Assembly: GCA_965216695.1 (NCBI GenBank)
Contig: OZ244212.1
Span: forward strand, 186,001-250,000
Length of the DNA: 64,000 nucleotides
Reading direction: 5' to 3'
Source: G965216695 sp965216695
GTDB lineage: Bacteria; Pseudomonadota; Gammaproteobacteria; Pseudomonadales; Azotimanducaceae
A program made the translations under genes and the position numbers. A model generated the notes under the pieces. That model did not search any database. It saw nothing but the letters and a program-made list of their open reading frames with translations, and was not told the origin of the DNA. Each line of letters opens with the position of its first letter. Position 1 is the first letter of the stretch. This document shows positions 9,302 through 18,370 of the stretch, piece by piece.

Positions 9302-10782
9302 ACTATTCGAATACGAAGAATATCCCCATGATCAGATCACTCGCACTCTCGGCCACGCTCGCACTAGGCATCCTCGTGGCGCCGCTGGCTGTGCAGGCCC
9401 AGGACGCAGGTCCGGTGGTGAACCAGGCCAGCTCGCTCGATGAACTGCTGCGCAACGTTGAGCGCCGGCGCGTTGTCGAGTCCCGGGAGAACACCGAGCG
9501 CGAAGCGCGCTTCCAGCGCGACAAGAACGCACAAGCCAAGCTGCTTTCCGACGCGAAAGCCGAACGCACCCGCGAAGAACAGCGCTCCGAACGGCTGGAA
9601 ACGGCCTTCGAAGAAAACGAGATCCGTATCGGCGATCTGACCGAGCAGTTGGACAAGCGCCTCGGCTCGTTGCGCGAACTGTTCGGGGTGTTGCAGCAAG
9701 TGGCCGGCGACACGCGCGGACTCTTCGAAGGGTCAATCATTTCGAGTCAGATACCCGATCGCGGTGACTGGCTGGGCGAACTGGCACGCAAGATGGGTAC
9801 GTCGAGCGAGTTGGCCACGATCGACGAGATCGAGAACCTCTGGTTCGAGTTACAGCGTGAAATGACGGAAAGCGGACGCGTGGTGACCTATCCGGCCACC
9901 GTCACGCTGCTGAACGGCGAAACGAAAGACATCGACGTTACCCGCGTTGGCGCCTACGCGCTGATCGGCGACGGCGAGTATCTCGACTACAACGCAGATC
10001 AGAGCAAGATCGTTGAGTTGCCACGTCAGCCTTCCGGGCGATTCAGCGGCACCGTGGACGACCTCGAAGATGCCTCCGCGGGCGAAGTCGTGGAGTTTGG
10101 CGTGGATCCTACCCGCGGCTCTCTGCTCAAAGCCCTTATCCAAGCGGACACCTGGGGTGATCGCATCGGCACGCTTATGGGTGGCATCTCCAAAGGCGAA
10201 TGCTACCTGCCTTTCTGTGATGGCCAGGGGGGTATTCCGGGCTCGGTGATTATCCTCGTCGGTATTCTCGGGGTGGTGCTCGCCATCTGGAAGATGTTCC
10301 AGCTGTTTGTCGTCGGCTCCAAGGTCAACGCGCAGAAGAAGTCAGAGACGCCGGATACGGGTAATCCCCTGGGTCGCGTTCTGAAGGTCTACGATGACAA
10401 CCGCGACGTCGACGTCGAGACGCTGGAGTTGAAGTTGAGCGAAGGCATTCTGGCGGAAACACCGAAGATTACGAGCAACATCACGCTGATCCAGGTGATC
10501 TCAATCGTCGCACCGCTGCTCGGCCTTCTGGGGACGGTGATCGGTATGATCAATACCTTCCAAGCGATCACGTTGTTCGGCACCGGTGATCCGAAGACGA
10601 TGGCCGGCGGTATCTCGCAGGCGTTGGTAACCACCGTATTGGGTCTGGTCGTCGCCATTCCCACCACGCTGCTGCACGCAATCGTGAATCAGCGGGCGCG
10701 CTCCGTTATCCATGTTCTCGAGGAGCAGAGCGCAGGGTTGATCGCGGAACACGCGGAGAAATCCGGCCAGCCACTGGGCTAG
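9298..10782 (+). CDS. TtpC-like MotA/TolQ/ExbB proton channel family protein with signal peptide
   Basis: 494 aa inner-membrane protein. The GTG at 9298 is favoured over the ATG at 9328 because GGAGG sits eight bases before it and the stop-start overlap is GTGA. A signal peptide ends near VQAQDA, followed by a periplasmic coiled coil (about 35-125). The C-terminal third is an ExbB/TolQ domain with three membrane segments (VIILVGILGVVLAIW; SIVAPLLGLLGTVIGMI; ALVTTVLGLVVAIPTTLL). This matches TtpC of Vibrio TonB2 systems, which is required in addition to normal ExbB. It is the second gene of a six-gene operon. Confidence 0.92.
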   Translation: MNYSNTKNIPMIRSLALSATLALGILVAPLAVQAQDAGPVVNQASSLDELLRNVERRRVVESRENTEREARFQRDKNAQAKLLSDAKAERTREEQRSERLETAFEENEIRIGDLTEQLDKRLGSLRELFGVLQQVAGDTRGLFEGSIISSQIPDRGDWLGELARKMGTSSELATIDEIENLWFELQREMTESGRVVTYPATVTLLNGETKDIDVTRVGAYALIGDGEYLDYNADQSKIVELPRQPSGRFSGTVDDLEDASAGEVVEFGVDPTRGSLLKALIQADTWGDRIGTLMGGISKGECYLPFCDGQGGIPGSVIILVGILGVVLAIWKMFQLFVVGSKVNAQKKSETPDTGNPLGRVLKVYDDNRDVDVETLELKLSEGILAETPKITSNITLIQVISIVAPLLGLLGTVIGMINTFQAITLFGTGDPKTMAGGISQALVTTVLGLVVAIPTTLLHAIVNQRARSVIHVLEEQSAGLIAEHAEKSGQPLG

Positions 10783-10791
10783 GAGTAGCGC

Positions 10792-11310
10792 ATGCTTTAC
10801 GACGCGTACTTGTCGATCGTCACGTTCATGGAGCAGGGCGGCAACGTGCTCTGGCTGATTGCTGCTCTGACCTTCCTGATGTGGACGCTGATCTTCGAGC
10901 GGGTCTGGTATTTCCAGTCCGAACACAAGGTGGTGGTGCGTGACGCAACCCAAATCTGGGAGGGGCGCCCCGAGCGCCGCTCGTGGAGTGCCCACCAGAT
11001 TCGTGATGGGCTCATATCTGAGGCGTCGGATCGGATTACCGGCTCGCTGCCGTTGATTCAAACCTGCGTGGCGCTCTGTCCGCTGCTCGGGCTTCTGGGC
11101 ACCGTTACCGGCATGATCGCGGTATTCGACGCCATGGCGACCCAGGGCGGAAACGCCCGATCGATGGCCGCAGGTGTCTCCCAGGCGACCATCCCGACGA
11201 TGTCGGGCATGGTTGCTTCGCTATCCGGGCTGATGGGCAGTACAATCCTGAAACGAAAAATCGATTTCGAGGTCGAACTGTTCGAAGATCACCTGACGAT
11301 GGATCACTGA
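10792..11310 (+). CDS. exbB: ExbB-type biopolymer transport protein
   Basis: 172 aa MotA/TolQ/ExbB protein with one N-terminal helix (about 20-38) and two more in the C-terminal half (LIQTCVALCPLLGLLGTVTG; MSGMVASLSGLMG). It forms the proton-driven motor core with ExbD. AGGAG lies six bases before the ATG. The gap to TtpC is nine bases and to exbD thirteen, so they are co-transcribed. Operons with both a long TtpC and a short ExbB are the TonB2 type. Confidence 0.93.
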   Translation: MLYDAYLSIVTFMEQGGNVLWLIAALTFLMWTLIFERVWYFQSEHKVVVRDATQIWEGRPERRSWSAHQIRDGLISEASDRITGSLPLIQTCVALCPLLGLLGTVTGMIAVFDAMATQGGNARSMAAGVSQATIPTMSGMVASLSGLMGSTILKRKIDFEVELFEDHLTMDH

Positions 11311-11323
11311 AGAGGGGACGATT

Positions 11324-11731
11324 ATGGCAGGTCGAATGAGTCGACGCGGAACCAGTGAAGACGAGTCGGACATCAACCTGACGCCGATGTTGGACGTCGT
11401 GTTCATCATGCTCATCTTCTTCATCGTTACCGCAACATTCATCAAGCAGGCGGGCATTGACGTAACCCGACCAGAGGCCTTCACGGCGCTTCAGAAACCC
11501 ACCGTCAGCGTGATTGTGGCTGTGGGACCCAACGGCGATATCTGGATCGACAAACAGAAAGTGGACATTGCGGCAACGCGCGCCCACATTGAACGCCTGC
11601 ATGCTGAGAATCCCAAAGGCGGCTTGATCATTCAGGCCGATCGACAATCCAGTTACGAGAAAGTAAAAGCCGTATTGGATGCGGCGCGGGCGGCCGGTCT
11701 CGCCGAAGTGGCGATATCGACTGATTCGTAA
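11324..11731 (+). CDS. exbD: ExbD-type biopolymer transport protein
   Basis: 135 aa, single N-terminal membrane anchor containing the essential Asp (MLDVVFIMLIFFIVT), then a periplasmic domain ending in VLDAARAAGLAEVAIST, typical of ExbD/TolR. It is the proton-carrying subunit of the motor with ExbB. A strong ribosome site (AGAGGGGACG) precedes the ATG. Confidence 0.94.
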   Translation: MAGRMSRRGTSEDESDINLTPMLDVVFIMLIFFIVTATFIKQAGIDVTRPEAFTALQKPTVSVIVAVGPNGDIWIDKQKVDIAATRAHIERLHAENPKGGLIIQADRQSSYEKVKAVLDAARAAGLAEVAISTDS

Positions 11732-11750
11732 GTCAGCGGGGAACTGAACA

Positions 11751-12350
11751 ATGGTCAGATACGTACTCGGCGTGGTTCTCGGAATCATCGCCACCTTTGC
11801 ACTTTTCTTCCTGATGCAGGCGCTAATCAAGAGCGACAAAAACCCGCTCAATGAGGCCAACGACTTCAAAATCGTCGACTTCGTTCGCCTGGAAGACGAC
11901 CAGGAACTACAGCTCAAGCAACGTAAACCCAAGCCGCCGCCACCGCCGGACGAACCGCCACCGGATATGCCGAAGCCGGACTTCGACGCCAGTTCGGTGA
12001 CTACCGGGGTTGATATAGGCGCGGTGAACGTAAACGTAGATTTGAACGTAGGGGGCACCGGCGGCTTCAGTTCAGACGGCGAGTATCTTCCAATCGTAAA
12101 GGTCAACCCGGTCTACCCGCGGCGGGCGCAGACGCGAGGCATCGAAGGCTACGTGCTGCTGGAGTTTGTCGTTACCCGTACCGGCTCCGTCAGCGATCCC
12201 GTCGTGATCGAGTCGAAGCCGCCAGGTATCTTCGATCGCGCGGCGATCAACGCCGCACTGAAGTTCAAGTACAAGCCTAAAGTCGTCAACGGGGAACCGA
12301 TTGACGTTGCCGGGGTGCAGAACCGGATCACGTTCGAGTTGGAGGATTGA
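11751..12350 (+). CDS. tonB: TonB energy transducer
   Basis: 199 aa. One N-terminal membrane anchor (about residues 5-25), a short charged stretch, a proline-rich segment (KPKPPPPPDEPPPDMPKP), a glycine-rich linker and a C-terminal TonB domain (VNPVYPRRAQTRGIEGYVLL; the final strand covers NRITFEL). It spans the periplasm and passes energy to outer-membrane receptors. The proline-rich part is short, as in TonB2 proteins, which may explain the need for TtpC and the TPR partner. No TonB-dependent receptor gene is in the window, so the substrate is unknown. Confidence 0.94.
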   Translation: MVRYVLGVVLGIIATFALFFLMQALIKSDKNPLNEANDFKIVDFVRLEDDQELQLKQRKPKPPPPPDEPPPDMPKPDFDASSVTTGVDIGAVNVNVDLNVGGTGGFSSDGEYLPIVKVNPVYPRRAQTRGIEGYVLLEFVVTRTGSVSDPVVIESKPPGIFDRAAINAALKFKYKPKVVNGEPIDVAGVQNRITFELED

Positions 12351-12352
12351 TC

Positions 12353-13750
12353 ATGGCTACGCTGCGCGCCCTGGTACTTTCGATTCTCACGGCCGCGCTG
12401 ATCGGGGTCGGCGGCCTAGCCATCGTCGGGTCAGCTCCCACGCATGCGGCCGAAGGCGATGAACCACCGCCTCAGAAAACGCGTCGAGTGCCGTCAATCA
12501 GCGAGGCGGTATTCAAGAAGCTGTCGGAAGCGCAGGAGAAGATCGACGCCAAAGATTTCAACGGCGCTCGCGGCGCCCTCCAGCCGCTCCTCACGAAGAA
12601 GGGCATCAACCGTAACGAGATCGGCCAGGTGCACAACATGCTTGGCTACGTGGAGTACTCGCGCGAGAACTACACCAAGGCCATCGACCACTACAAGCAG
12701 GTGGTTGCGCAGGGCAAGGACATTCCTGAAGGGCTTGAGGTCACCACGCTTTACACGCTCGCTCAGCTCAGCTTCGTTACAGAGCGCTACCAGGACGCAC
12801 TGCGGTACATGGAGCAGTGGATTGCAAAGGCGAACAATCCAGGCCCAGAACCCCATATCTTCATGGGGCAGGTGTACTACCAGATGAAGCAATACCCGAA
12901 AGCGATCACACAGATCGAAACGGGAATTCGCGTAGCCAGGGAGCGGGCCACACCGATCAAAGAGCAGTGGTGGAGCCTTCTCACTTTCCTCTACTACGAG
13001 CAAGAAAACTGGCCTAAGGTCTTGGAAATCCTGGAAATTCTTGTTCGAGATTTCCCGAAACGTGACTACTGGCTGCGCCTCGCGGGCGTGTACGGTCAGG
13101 AGAACCAGGAAAAGAAACAGCTGCACACGATGGACGCAGCCTACGTGGCCGGCTACGTCGACCGCGAACGGGACCTGACCAACTACGCGGCGCTGCTGAT
13201 GCAGGCGGAAGTGCCCTATCGGGCGGCGAAGGTTCTGGAGAAGGGGATCAACGATAAGACCATCGAGCGTACGTCAACCAATCTCCGGTCGCTTGGCCAG
13301 GCGTGGCAACTGGCGCAGGAGGTCGACAAGGCGATTCCGGTGTTCGAGGACTCCGCGAAACTCGCAGACGACGGCAAGATCTACGAACGCCTCGCCAATC
13401 TGTATCTGGAAGACGACGCCTTCGGCAAGTGCGTCACGGCAGCCAATAATGCGCTACGCAAGGGCGGTCTGCGCAAGAGTCAGGTGGTGCATATGATCCG
13501 CGGCATGTGCCTGTACAACCAGGACAAACTGTCCACAGCCCGCAAGTCATTCGAAAACTGCCGCAATCAGTCTCAGAGCCGCGAGGACACCACCAACGTG
13601 AAGGTCTGCCAACAGTGGATCACCTACGTTGACCGGGAATCCAACCGACGCGCAGAACTTGCGCGCGCGCTGCGCGAAGAACAAGCGCCGCAGGAAGCTG
13701 CCGACGAGACCGAGGACGACGGAGATTCGGCCGAGGCCGGCGCGCGCTGA
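12353..13750 (+). CDS. TPR-repeat protein of the TonB2 operon
   Basis: 465 aa from the ATG at 12353, chosen over a TTG six bases upstream because GGAGGA sits seven bases before the ATG. A signal peptide ends near PTHAAEGD. Most of the mature protein is tetratricopeptide-like helices, clear at NMLGYVEYSRENYTKAIDHY and MGQVYYQMKQYPKAITQIET. The C-terminal 40 residues are charged and Ala/Glu-rich. Last gene of the TonB2 operon; TPR proteins in this position (TtpB-like) are thought to scaffold the complex in the periplasm. Confidence 0.88.
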   Translation: MATLRALVLSILTAALIGVGGLAIVGSAPTHAAEGDEPPPQKTRRVPSISEAVFKKLSEAQEKIDAKDFNGARGALQPLLTKKGINRNEIGQVHNMLGYVEYSRENYTKAIDHYKQVVAQGKDIPEGLEVTTLYTLAQLSFVTERYQDALRYMEQWIAKANNPGPEPHIFMGQVYYQMKQYPKAITQIETGIRVARERATPIKEQWWSLLTFLYYEQENWPKVLEILEILVRDFPKRDYWLRLAGVYGQENQEKKQLHTMDAAYVAGYVDRERDLTNYAALLMQAEVPYRAAKVLEKGINDKTIERTSTNLRSLGQAWQLAQEVDKAIPVFEDSAKLADDGKIYERLANLYLEDDAFGKCVTAANNALRKGGLRKSQVVHMIRGMCLYNQDKLSTARKSFENCRNQSQSREDTTNVKVCQQWITYVDRESNRRAELARALREEQAPQEAADETEDDGDSAEAGAR

Positions 13751-13789
13751 GCGCGTCGCCTCCGCGCTGCACTTAAAACACGCTCTGAC

Positions 13790-14404
13790 GTGTTTACCGG
13801 AATCGTTCAGCACCTTGCAGCGGTCCTCGAGGTCGAAGACGACACCAATCTGCGCCGAATCCGGATCGACCTGCCGGACGCGACACGTCCCGAACTGGGT
13901 GCGTCCATCGCCATCAACGGTACCTGCCTGACGGTTACGCGGGTCACGAAATCAGACGTGTGCTTCGACGTGATCGCGCAAACGCTCGCCAACACCAACC
14001 TTGGAACGCTCCAACCCGGTCACGTCGTAAACTTCGAACGCTCCTATCGCGTCGGCGACGAAGTCGGCGGCCACATTCTGTCCGGACATATCACCGGACG
14101 GGCCACGCTGGCGGACCTTACCGAGAATCAGAACCAGCGAGACCTGGTATTCAACCTCGACCCAACGTGGCTTCGCTACGTGTTCAATAAAGGGTTCATT
14201 GCGTTGGATGGTGCGAGCCTGACGGTCGCAGACGTCGACCGCACCGAAAGCCGAATCACCGTGTGTCTGATACCAGAAACGATTGCACGCACGACGCTCG
14301 GCACATTAAAGCCTGGAGATCGGGTAAACGTGGAGCTCGACAGCCAGACCCAAGCGGTTGTGGAAACCGTGGAACGGGTACTTGCGGAGCGTGAGCTCGC
14401 CTGA
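13790..14404 (+). CDS. ribE: Riboflavin synthase, alpha subunit
   Basis: 204 aa enzyme that dismutates two 6,7-dimethyl-8-ribityllumazine molecules to riboflavin. It starts with the family signature MFTGIVQ on a GTG codon and has two tandem lumazine-binding barrels: residues 1-95 (GHILSGHITG follows at the junction) and 98-195 (FIALDGASLTVADV). No good ribosome site precedes the GTG. It lies 39 bases after the TonB2 operon in the same direction and separate from other rib genes. No FMN riboswitch was seen. Confidence 0.95.
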   Translation: MFTGIVQHLAAVLEVEDDTNLRRIRIDLPDATRPELGASIAINGTCLTVTRVTKSDVCFDVIAQTLANTNLGTLQPGHVVNFERSYRVGDEVGGHILSGHITGRATLADLTENQNQRDLVFNLDPTWLRYVFNKGFIALDGASLTVADVDRTESRITVCLIPETIARTTLGTLKPGDRVNVELDSQTQAVVETVERVLAERELA

Positions 14405-14416
14405 GCCGGGCTTCCG

Positions 14417-16660
14417 TCAGTCCGAGTTCTGACCACGCATCTCGCGCAGGTTGCCCACCACGGCCTCCAACGCTCGATCGAATACCTGCGTGTCGTCCAG
14501 TACCGTCATCTGGCCGTTCGTAACGCACTGAGCGAGCGATGCGGTGGTGTGCTCCGCAACTTTCATGCCGCGGCGGTTCACAAAGATGAACGTGTCGCTC
14601 GACGGAATGATCGTTGCCAGCTTGCAACGCGAGCGGTCTGCATCGGCGTTGGCAAACTCGACCCACATTCCCTCGGCCAAACGCTCAATGATGGCGCGCG
14701 CGGCAGCGGGAACAGGGCCGGCTGGCTCAGGCGCCGCGGGCACCAGTTCGATTTCCTGCAACTCCGTGAATAGATCGAAGCCACTGCGGTCCGTCTGATC
14801 CAACAGTTCGCGATCGCCGGTGGATACCTGGCGGATTTCGGCTTCGAGATCTCTGGCAAGCTCTTCAGCCTTCTGATCGTCCGACTCAACGCTCTGGATC
14901 GTCTCCGACAGCCGCTCGAGTAGCGAATCGATCATGTCGTCGCGGGTATCCATCTCCTGCCGCGTGGCAAGCGGCTGCATACACCACAAAAGATCGTCCA
15001 GAATCTCGAGCTGACGCTGCCAGGCTTCCGAGTCCAGGCCGCGTTTGATGAACACAAACACCAGCGCTCTGCTGAACGTGTCGCTGAGGAAATGCCCGAC
15101 TACCGGCGGAATGCGCATGCCACTCGCTTTCTGGTTCAGCACCTGCTGAACCGTTCGCTTGGCTTCGGTTGTCTGCGCCTTCCCCTGTTCCGTCTGTTTT
15201 ACGCGCTGCTCCACGAGCGCGCTGCGCTTGTGGTCCTTGCGGACGAAGTCCTTCAGTTCCTCAACCAGCCGAAGCACCAGGTCGGGGCCTTCCGCGTAGC
15301 CGTTCAGCACACGCACCACCACCGACTCGATTTTGTTGTACAGCGCATCGCGTTTCAGTTCCGCAGCGCTGCTCCAGCCAATCCCGGCACTGGCAAGTTC
15401 GTTCAGAAGCTGTCTGGCAGGATGGCTGGGCTGATCGAAAAACGACTTGTCCATGATCGCCATCTTCAGCACAGGAATCTGCAAGCGCCCGATCAGGGCC
15501 TTCATGGGTATCGCGAGATTTCGGTCGTTGAGAATGTAGTCGAAGAACATCGATACGATGTTGAACACGTCGTGGTCCGCCCGCTCGAGAGGCGCTGCGT
15601 TGCCGCCGTTCGACCAGTTGCTGAGCATCGTGGTCATGTCGACCGGGCTCGGTACCACCGTAAGATCGATGGGCAACTGCAGCGACTCCGCCTGCGCTTT
15701 GCTCAAGCGGTCCAAAAGCGCATCTGTTTCCAGGTGGGGACCCGCTGCGGCGACTGCGCCTCGCACGTCCTGGTTGAGCGAAGGAATTCCATCGAGCAGC
15801 GTCTGCAGCATGCTGAACTGCTGCAACGCGTTAGGCTGACCGCGCGTACCTGGCCGGCTCGAGAGATCTTCAATCAGATCGTCCACCTCACGCTCGACGT
15901 CTGAGCGCGCGGGTTCCTCGGCTTCGGCCTCCGCAGACTGCGTGCCTTTGCGCTCTCGCCGCATGACTTCGTCGAGATCCGGGAGCACGCCCGCGTCAGC
16001 CATCAACGCGTTCAGCTGTCGATAGACCGGGCCGAGCGCTTCCAGCACGCCGCGTTCGAACAGCTTCAGAAGCACAATGCGAACGCGGATGTCAACATCC
16101 AGGCATTCGATCGCATCGGAGAATGCCGTGCCCAGGCGATACGGCCCCACAGGATTCGATCGTTCCGTAATCGTGCGCTCGCTGCACACGTGATCCAGGC
16201 GGCGCGTAATCTGCATGATCTCCAGCGAAAACCGGCTGGTGATCTTAGAAACCATGCCGCTCACCGCGACAGATATCTCCAGTTCGTCGTTTTCGAGGAT
16301 CTCCATGGAATCCTCGGCGCCTTCCAACTCCAGTTGCACGCCGTCACCCGTCTGCGATTTGTCCTGAGCGGGGACCAACAGAAGATCGAAACCTTTCTTC
16401 AGCGCATCGTTGAACACGCCGGTTATTTCTTTACGGTGCAGGCGCACCTGGCGCATCGCTTCGAAAAACAGGTGCTGATTGGAGTCGCCACCGGCCCGAT
16501 CAGCCATCTCGAACAGGGCGTCGTCGGTTCCGTCGAAGAGATGCCGCAGAAGTTCGTGAATGTGGCGCTTCGAGTGTTGTTTCAGGGTGTGCAGAACCGG
16601 CGGTACGACGCGCCGCGGTTTGCGATCTGCTCCCAACTGTACAACGGTCGATGCGGTCAC
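14417..16660 (-). CDS. DUF1631 family protein
   Basis: 747 aa, mostly helical soluble protein that fits the DUF1631 family: an N-terminal region ending around DALFEMADRAGGDSNQHLFF, an acidic Glu-rich stretch near residues 235-260, and a C-terminal beta-rich domain with FIFVNRRGMKVAEHTTASLA. The last part resembles a PilZ-like barrel, common in this family. Old automatic labels call these thymidine phosphorylases, which is not supported. It lies just downstream of a PilZ gene on the same strand, so a c-di-GMP-related role is plausible but inferred. Confidence 0.85.
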   Translation of the reverse strand: MTASTVVQLGADRKPRRVVPPVLHTLKQHSKRHIHELLRHLFDGTDDALFEMADRAGGDSNQHLFFEAMRQVRLHRKEITGVFNDALKKGFDLLLVPAQDKSQTGDGVQLELEGAEDSMEILENDELEISVAVSGMVSKITSRFSLEIMQITRRLDHVCSERTITERSNPVGPYRLGTAFSDAIECLDVDIRVRIVLLKLFERGVLEALGPVYRQLNALMADAGVLPDLDEVMRRERKGTQSAEAEAEEPARSDVEREVDDLIEDLSSRPGTRGQPNALQQFSMLQTLLDGIPSLNQDVRGAVAAAGPHLETDALLDRLSKAQAESLQLPIDLTVVPSPVDMTTMLSNWSNGGNAAPLERADHDVFNIVSMFFDYILNDRNLAIPMKALIGRLQIPVLKMAIMDKSFFDQPSHPARQLLNELASAGIGWSSAAELKRDALYNKIESVVVRVLNGYAEGPDLVLRLVEELKDFVRKDHKRSALVEQRVKQTEQGKAQTTEAKRTVQQVLNQKASGMRIPPVVGHFLSDTFSRALVFVFIKRGLDSEAWQRQLEILDDLLWCMQPLATRQEMDTRDDMIDSLLERLSETIQSVESDDQKAEELARDLEAEIRQVSTGDRELLDQTDRSGFDLFTELQEIELVPAAPEPAGPVPAAARAIIERLAEGMWVEFANADADRSRCKLATIIPSSDTFIFVNRRGMKVAEHTTASLAQCVTNGQMTVLDDTQVFDRALEAVVGNLREMRGQNSD

Positions 16661-16822
16661 GTTTTCGGCATTTTCAAAGCAAGTGATTCGGTTATTGAAA
16701 CACGTGGATCACGAATAAACTGCGTTATGGGCCACGAACGATTCGTGTTGGTGGTCACCATCCGGATCAGATCCACCGCAGCGGCGTTCACGAAAGTACG
16801 GCACGCTGACAATTCTGTTTCG

Positions 16823-16870
16823 CTCCTTCCGAAATGCGTTGCGGAAGGAGGTGGAACGTCCTGTTCCACC
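16823..16870. other. Two adjacent hairpins between PilZ and DUF1631 genes
   Basis: A 9-bp stem (ctccttccg / cggaaggag, 10-base loop, 16823-16850) abuts an 8-bp stem (ggtggaac / gttccacc, 5-base loop, 16850-16870). They lie just after the PilZ stop. No T run follows on either strand, so a processing or pausing element is more likely than an intrinsic terminator. Confidence 0.5.
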
Positions 16871-16887
16871 ATGGGGGGACGTTCTTG

Positions 16888-17310
16888 TTACCGGGCGTAC
16901 GCTGCCGCGTGGTAGTCGCGCCAGTCGACGATGTCCGTCGCTGCACCCGATTTGAGCTGTACACCTATGAACCAGGTCTGGTTGCCGTCCTCGTCGGGTT
17001 CCGCGGGTCGGCTCCAACGCACTTCGCCCGCGAGAAAAAACTTGCCGGGCCGGCTGGCAACGTCAACCCACAGGTCAAGAAGCGTGCCGATCGGTACCGG
17101 CGAGGTAGTACGAAACTGAATTCCGCCCACAGAAAGATTGACCGCACGGCAGGACAGGGTTGTGCCCACCAGATCAGGTTCCTCCGCGGAAAGCACAACC
17201 TGCGAAAAAAGCCGGTCCTCGCTGTCGAGCCGAGGATGCATGCGGCCGTCGTGCGCCCGGGTCTGGACACGCGTGCGCGCTGCGCCAAAATCAATGATGT
17301 TGTCGGACAT
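16888..17310 (-). CDS. PilZ domain protein, probable c-di-GMP receptor
   Basis: 140 aa with one PilZ barrel. Both c-di-GMP contact motifs are present: RMHPR (RxxxR) near residue 23 and NLSVGG (N/DxSxxG) near residue 60. Variants lacking these do not bind the nucleotide, so this one probably does. It is soluble, with no signal or membrane segment. It lies upstream of the DUF1631 gene on the same strand, 227 bases away with two hairpins between. The target of its output is unknown; motility or envelope functions are usual. Confidence 0.9.
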   Translation of the reverse strand: MSDNIIDFGAARTRVQTRAHDGRMHPRLDSEDRLFSQVVLSAEEPDLVGTTLSCRAVNLSVGGIQFRTTSPVPIGTLLDLWVDVASRPGKFFLAGEVRWSRPAEPDEDGNQTWFIGVQLKSGAATDIVDWRDYHAAAYAR

Positions 17311-17390
17311 GGTCGTCTACCCCTAGAAATCAAACTGCGATTTGCTCGATAAGGAACAAGCGAGATCTGTGCCAACTGGATAAATTTTAT

Positions 17391-17408
17391 GTTTTATTTT
17401 TATAAAAC
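17391..17408. promoter_or_regulatory. AT-rich palindrome upstream of the PilZ gene
   Basis: Perfect 7-bp inverted repeat GTTTTAT / ATAAAAC with a TTTT centre, in a markedly AT-rich stretch (17380-17445) between the divergent PilZ and pyrF genes. It could be an operator or part of the PilZ promoter. Confidence 0.4.
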
Positions 17409-17491
17409 AGTACCTTAAAGGATTTTTGAATAGTTACTCGAATATCTGGCGTCCGCGAATCTGTCGCTAAGCGTCAGCATTTCCGGTCGAT

Positions 17492-17520
17492 TTGTGACGC
17501 ATTGCATCCCTCGGTAGAAT
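17492..17520 (+). promoter_or_regulatory. Sigma-70 promoter of pyrF, leaderless arrangement
   Basis: -35 TTGTGA (17492-17497), 17-base spacer, -10 TAGAAT (17515-17520). Transcription would start seven or eight bases on, at or next to the GTG at 17528, giving a leaderless pyrF message. This also argues against the ATG at 17519, which would lie inside the -10. Confidence 0.6.
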
Positions 17521-17527
17521 GCGCGCC

Positions 17528-18370
17528 GTGAGTCACCGACCGGCATTCCGTGCGCTCCTGGAAAGCGCCTGGCGTCGCCACAACAGCATGCTGTGCGTTG
17601 GCCTCGATCCCGATTTCGAACGCCTGCCCCGCGCGATAGAGCGCTCGAACGACGGCGTTTTCACCTTCTGCCAGGGCATCGTAGATGCTACCGCCGACAT
17701 CGTCTGTGCGTTCAAGCCGCAGTTCGCGCACTTCGCCGCCGTAAGAGCCGAAGAGGCCCTCGAACGGCTTATCGGCTATATCCACGATGCCCATCCTGGC
17801 GTTCCAGTGATTCTGGACGCGAAGCGCGGCGACGTAGGATCTACCGCTCGCATGTACGCGCGGGAGCTGTTCGAGCGCTACGACGCGGATGCGGCCACCG
17901 TGAATGCCTACCTTGGACCCGAAAGCCTGGCACCGTACTTGGAATTCTCGGGCCGCGGCATATTCGTTCTATGCCGCACAAGCAATCCAGACAGCGCGTG
18001 GCTGCAGAATCACCCAGCGGATGACCCGACCTTTCTGCGAGTCGCGCACGGCGCATCCGAATGGGACACCCGTTCCGGGCAACCGGGAAACATCGGGTTG
18101 GTGGTGGGAGCCACGTATCCGGAGGATCTGGCTCGCGTCCGCGACGCGGCCCCAGACCTACCGCTTCTGGTCCCTGGCGTGGGAGCCCAGGGAGGCGATC
18201 ACGCCGCGGTGCTGCGAGCCGGGCGCACGGCAGCGGGTACCGGATTGTTGTTCAGCGCGTCGCGATCGGTGATCTACGCCGGCAGTGGGGCAGACTTTGC
18301 CGATCAAGCGCGCGCCGCCGCTAAGGCACTCAGCGATCAGATGCGGGTATCAGACGAACACGCAGGCTAA
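17528..18370 (+). CDS. pyrF: Orotidine 5'-phosphate decarboxylase, type 2
   Basis: About 280 aa enzyme making UMP from OMP. The type 2 (longer, actinobacterial-like) family is shown by MLCVGLDPDFERLP, the catalytic ILDAKRGDVGSTA with its Lys-Asp pair, VNAYLGPESL and the phosphate loop LLVPGVGAQGG. The start is put at the GTG (17528) because the -10 element covers the alternative ATG at 17519; neither has a ribosome site. It converges on the exonuclease gene, and the two stop codons overlap. Confidence 0.92.
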   Translation: MSHRPAFRALLESAWRRHNSMLCVGLDPDFERLPRAIERSNDGVFTFCQGIVDATADIVCAFKPQFAHFAAVRAEEALERLIGYIHDAHPGVPVILDAKRGDVGSTARMYARELFERYDADAATVNAYLGPESLAPYLEFSGRGIFVLCRTSNPDSAWLQNHPADDPTFLRVAHGASEWDTRSGQPGNIGLVVGATYPEDLARVRDAAPDLPLLVPGVGAQGGDHAAVLRAGRTAAGTGLLFSASRSVIYAGSGADFADQARAAAKALSDQMRVSDEHAG

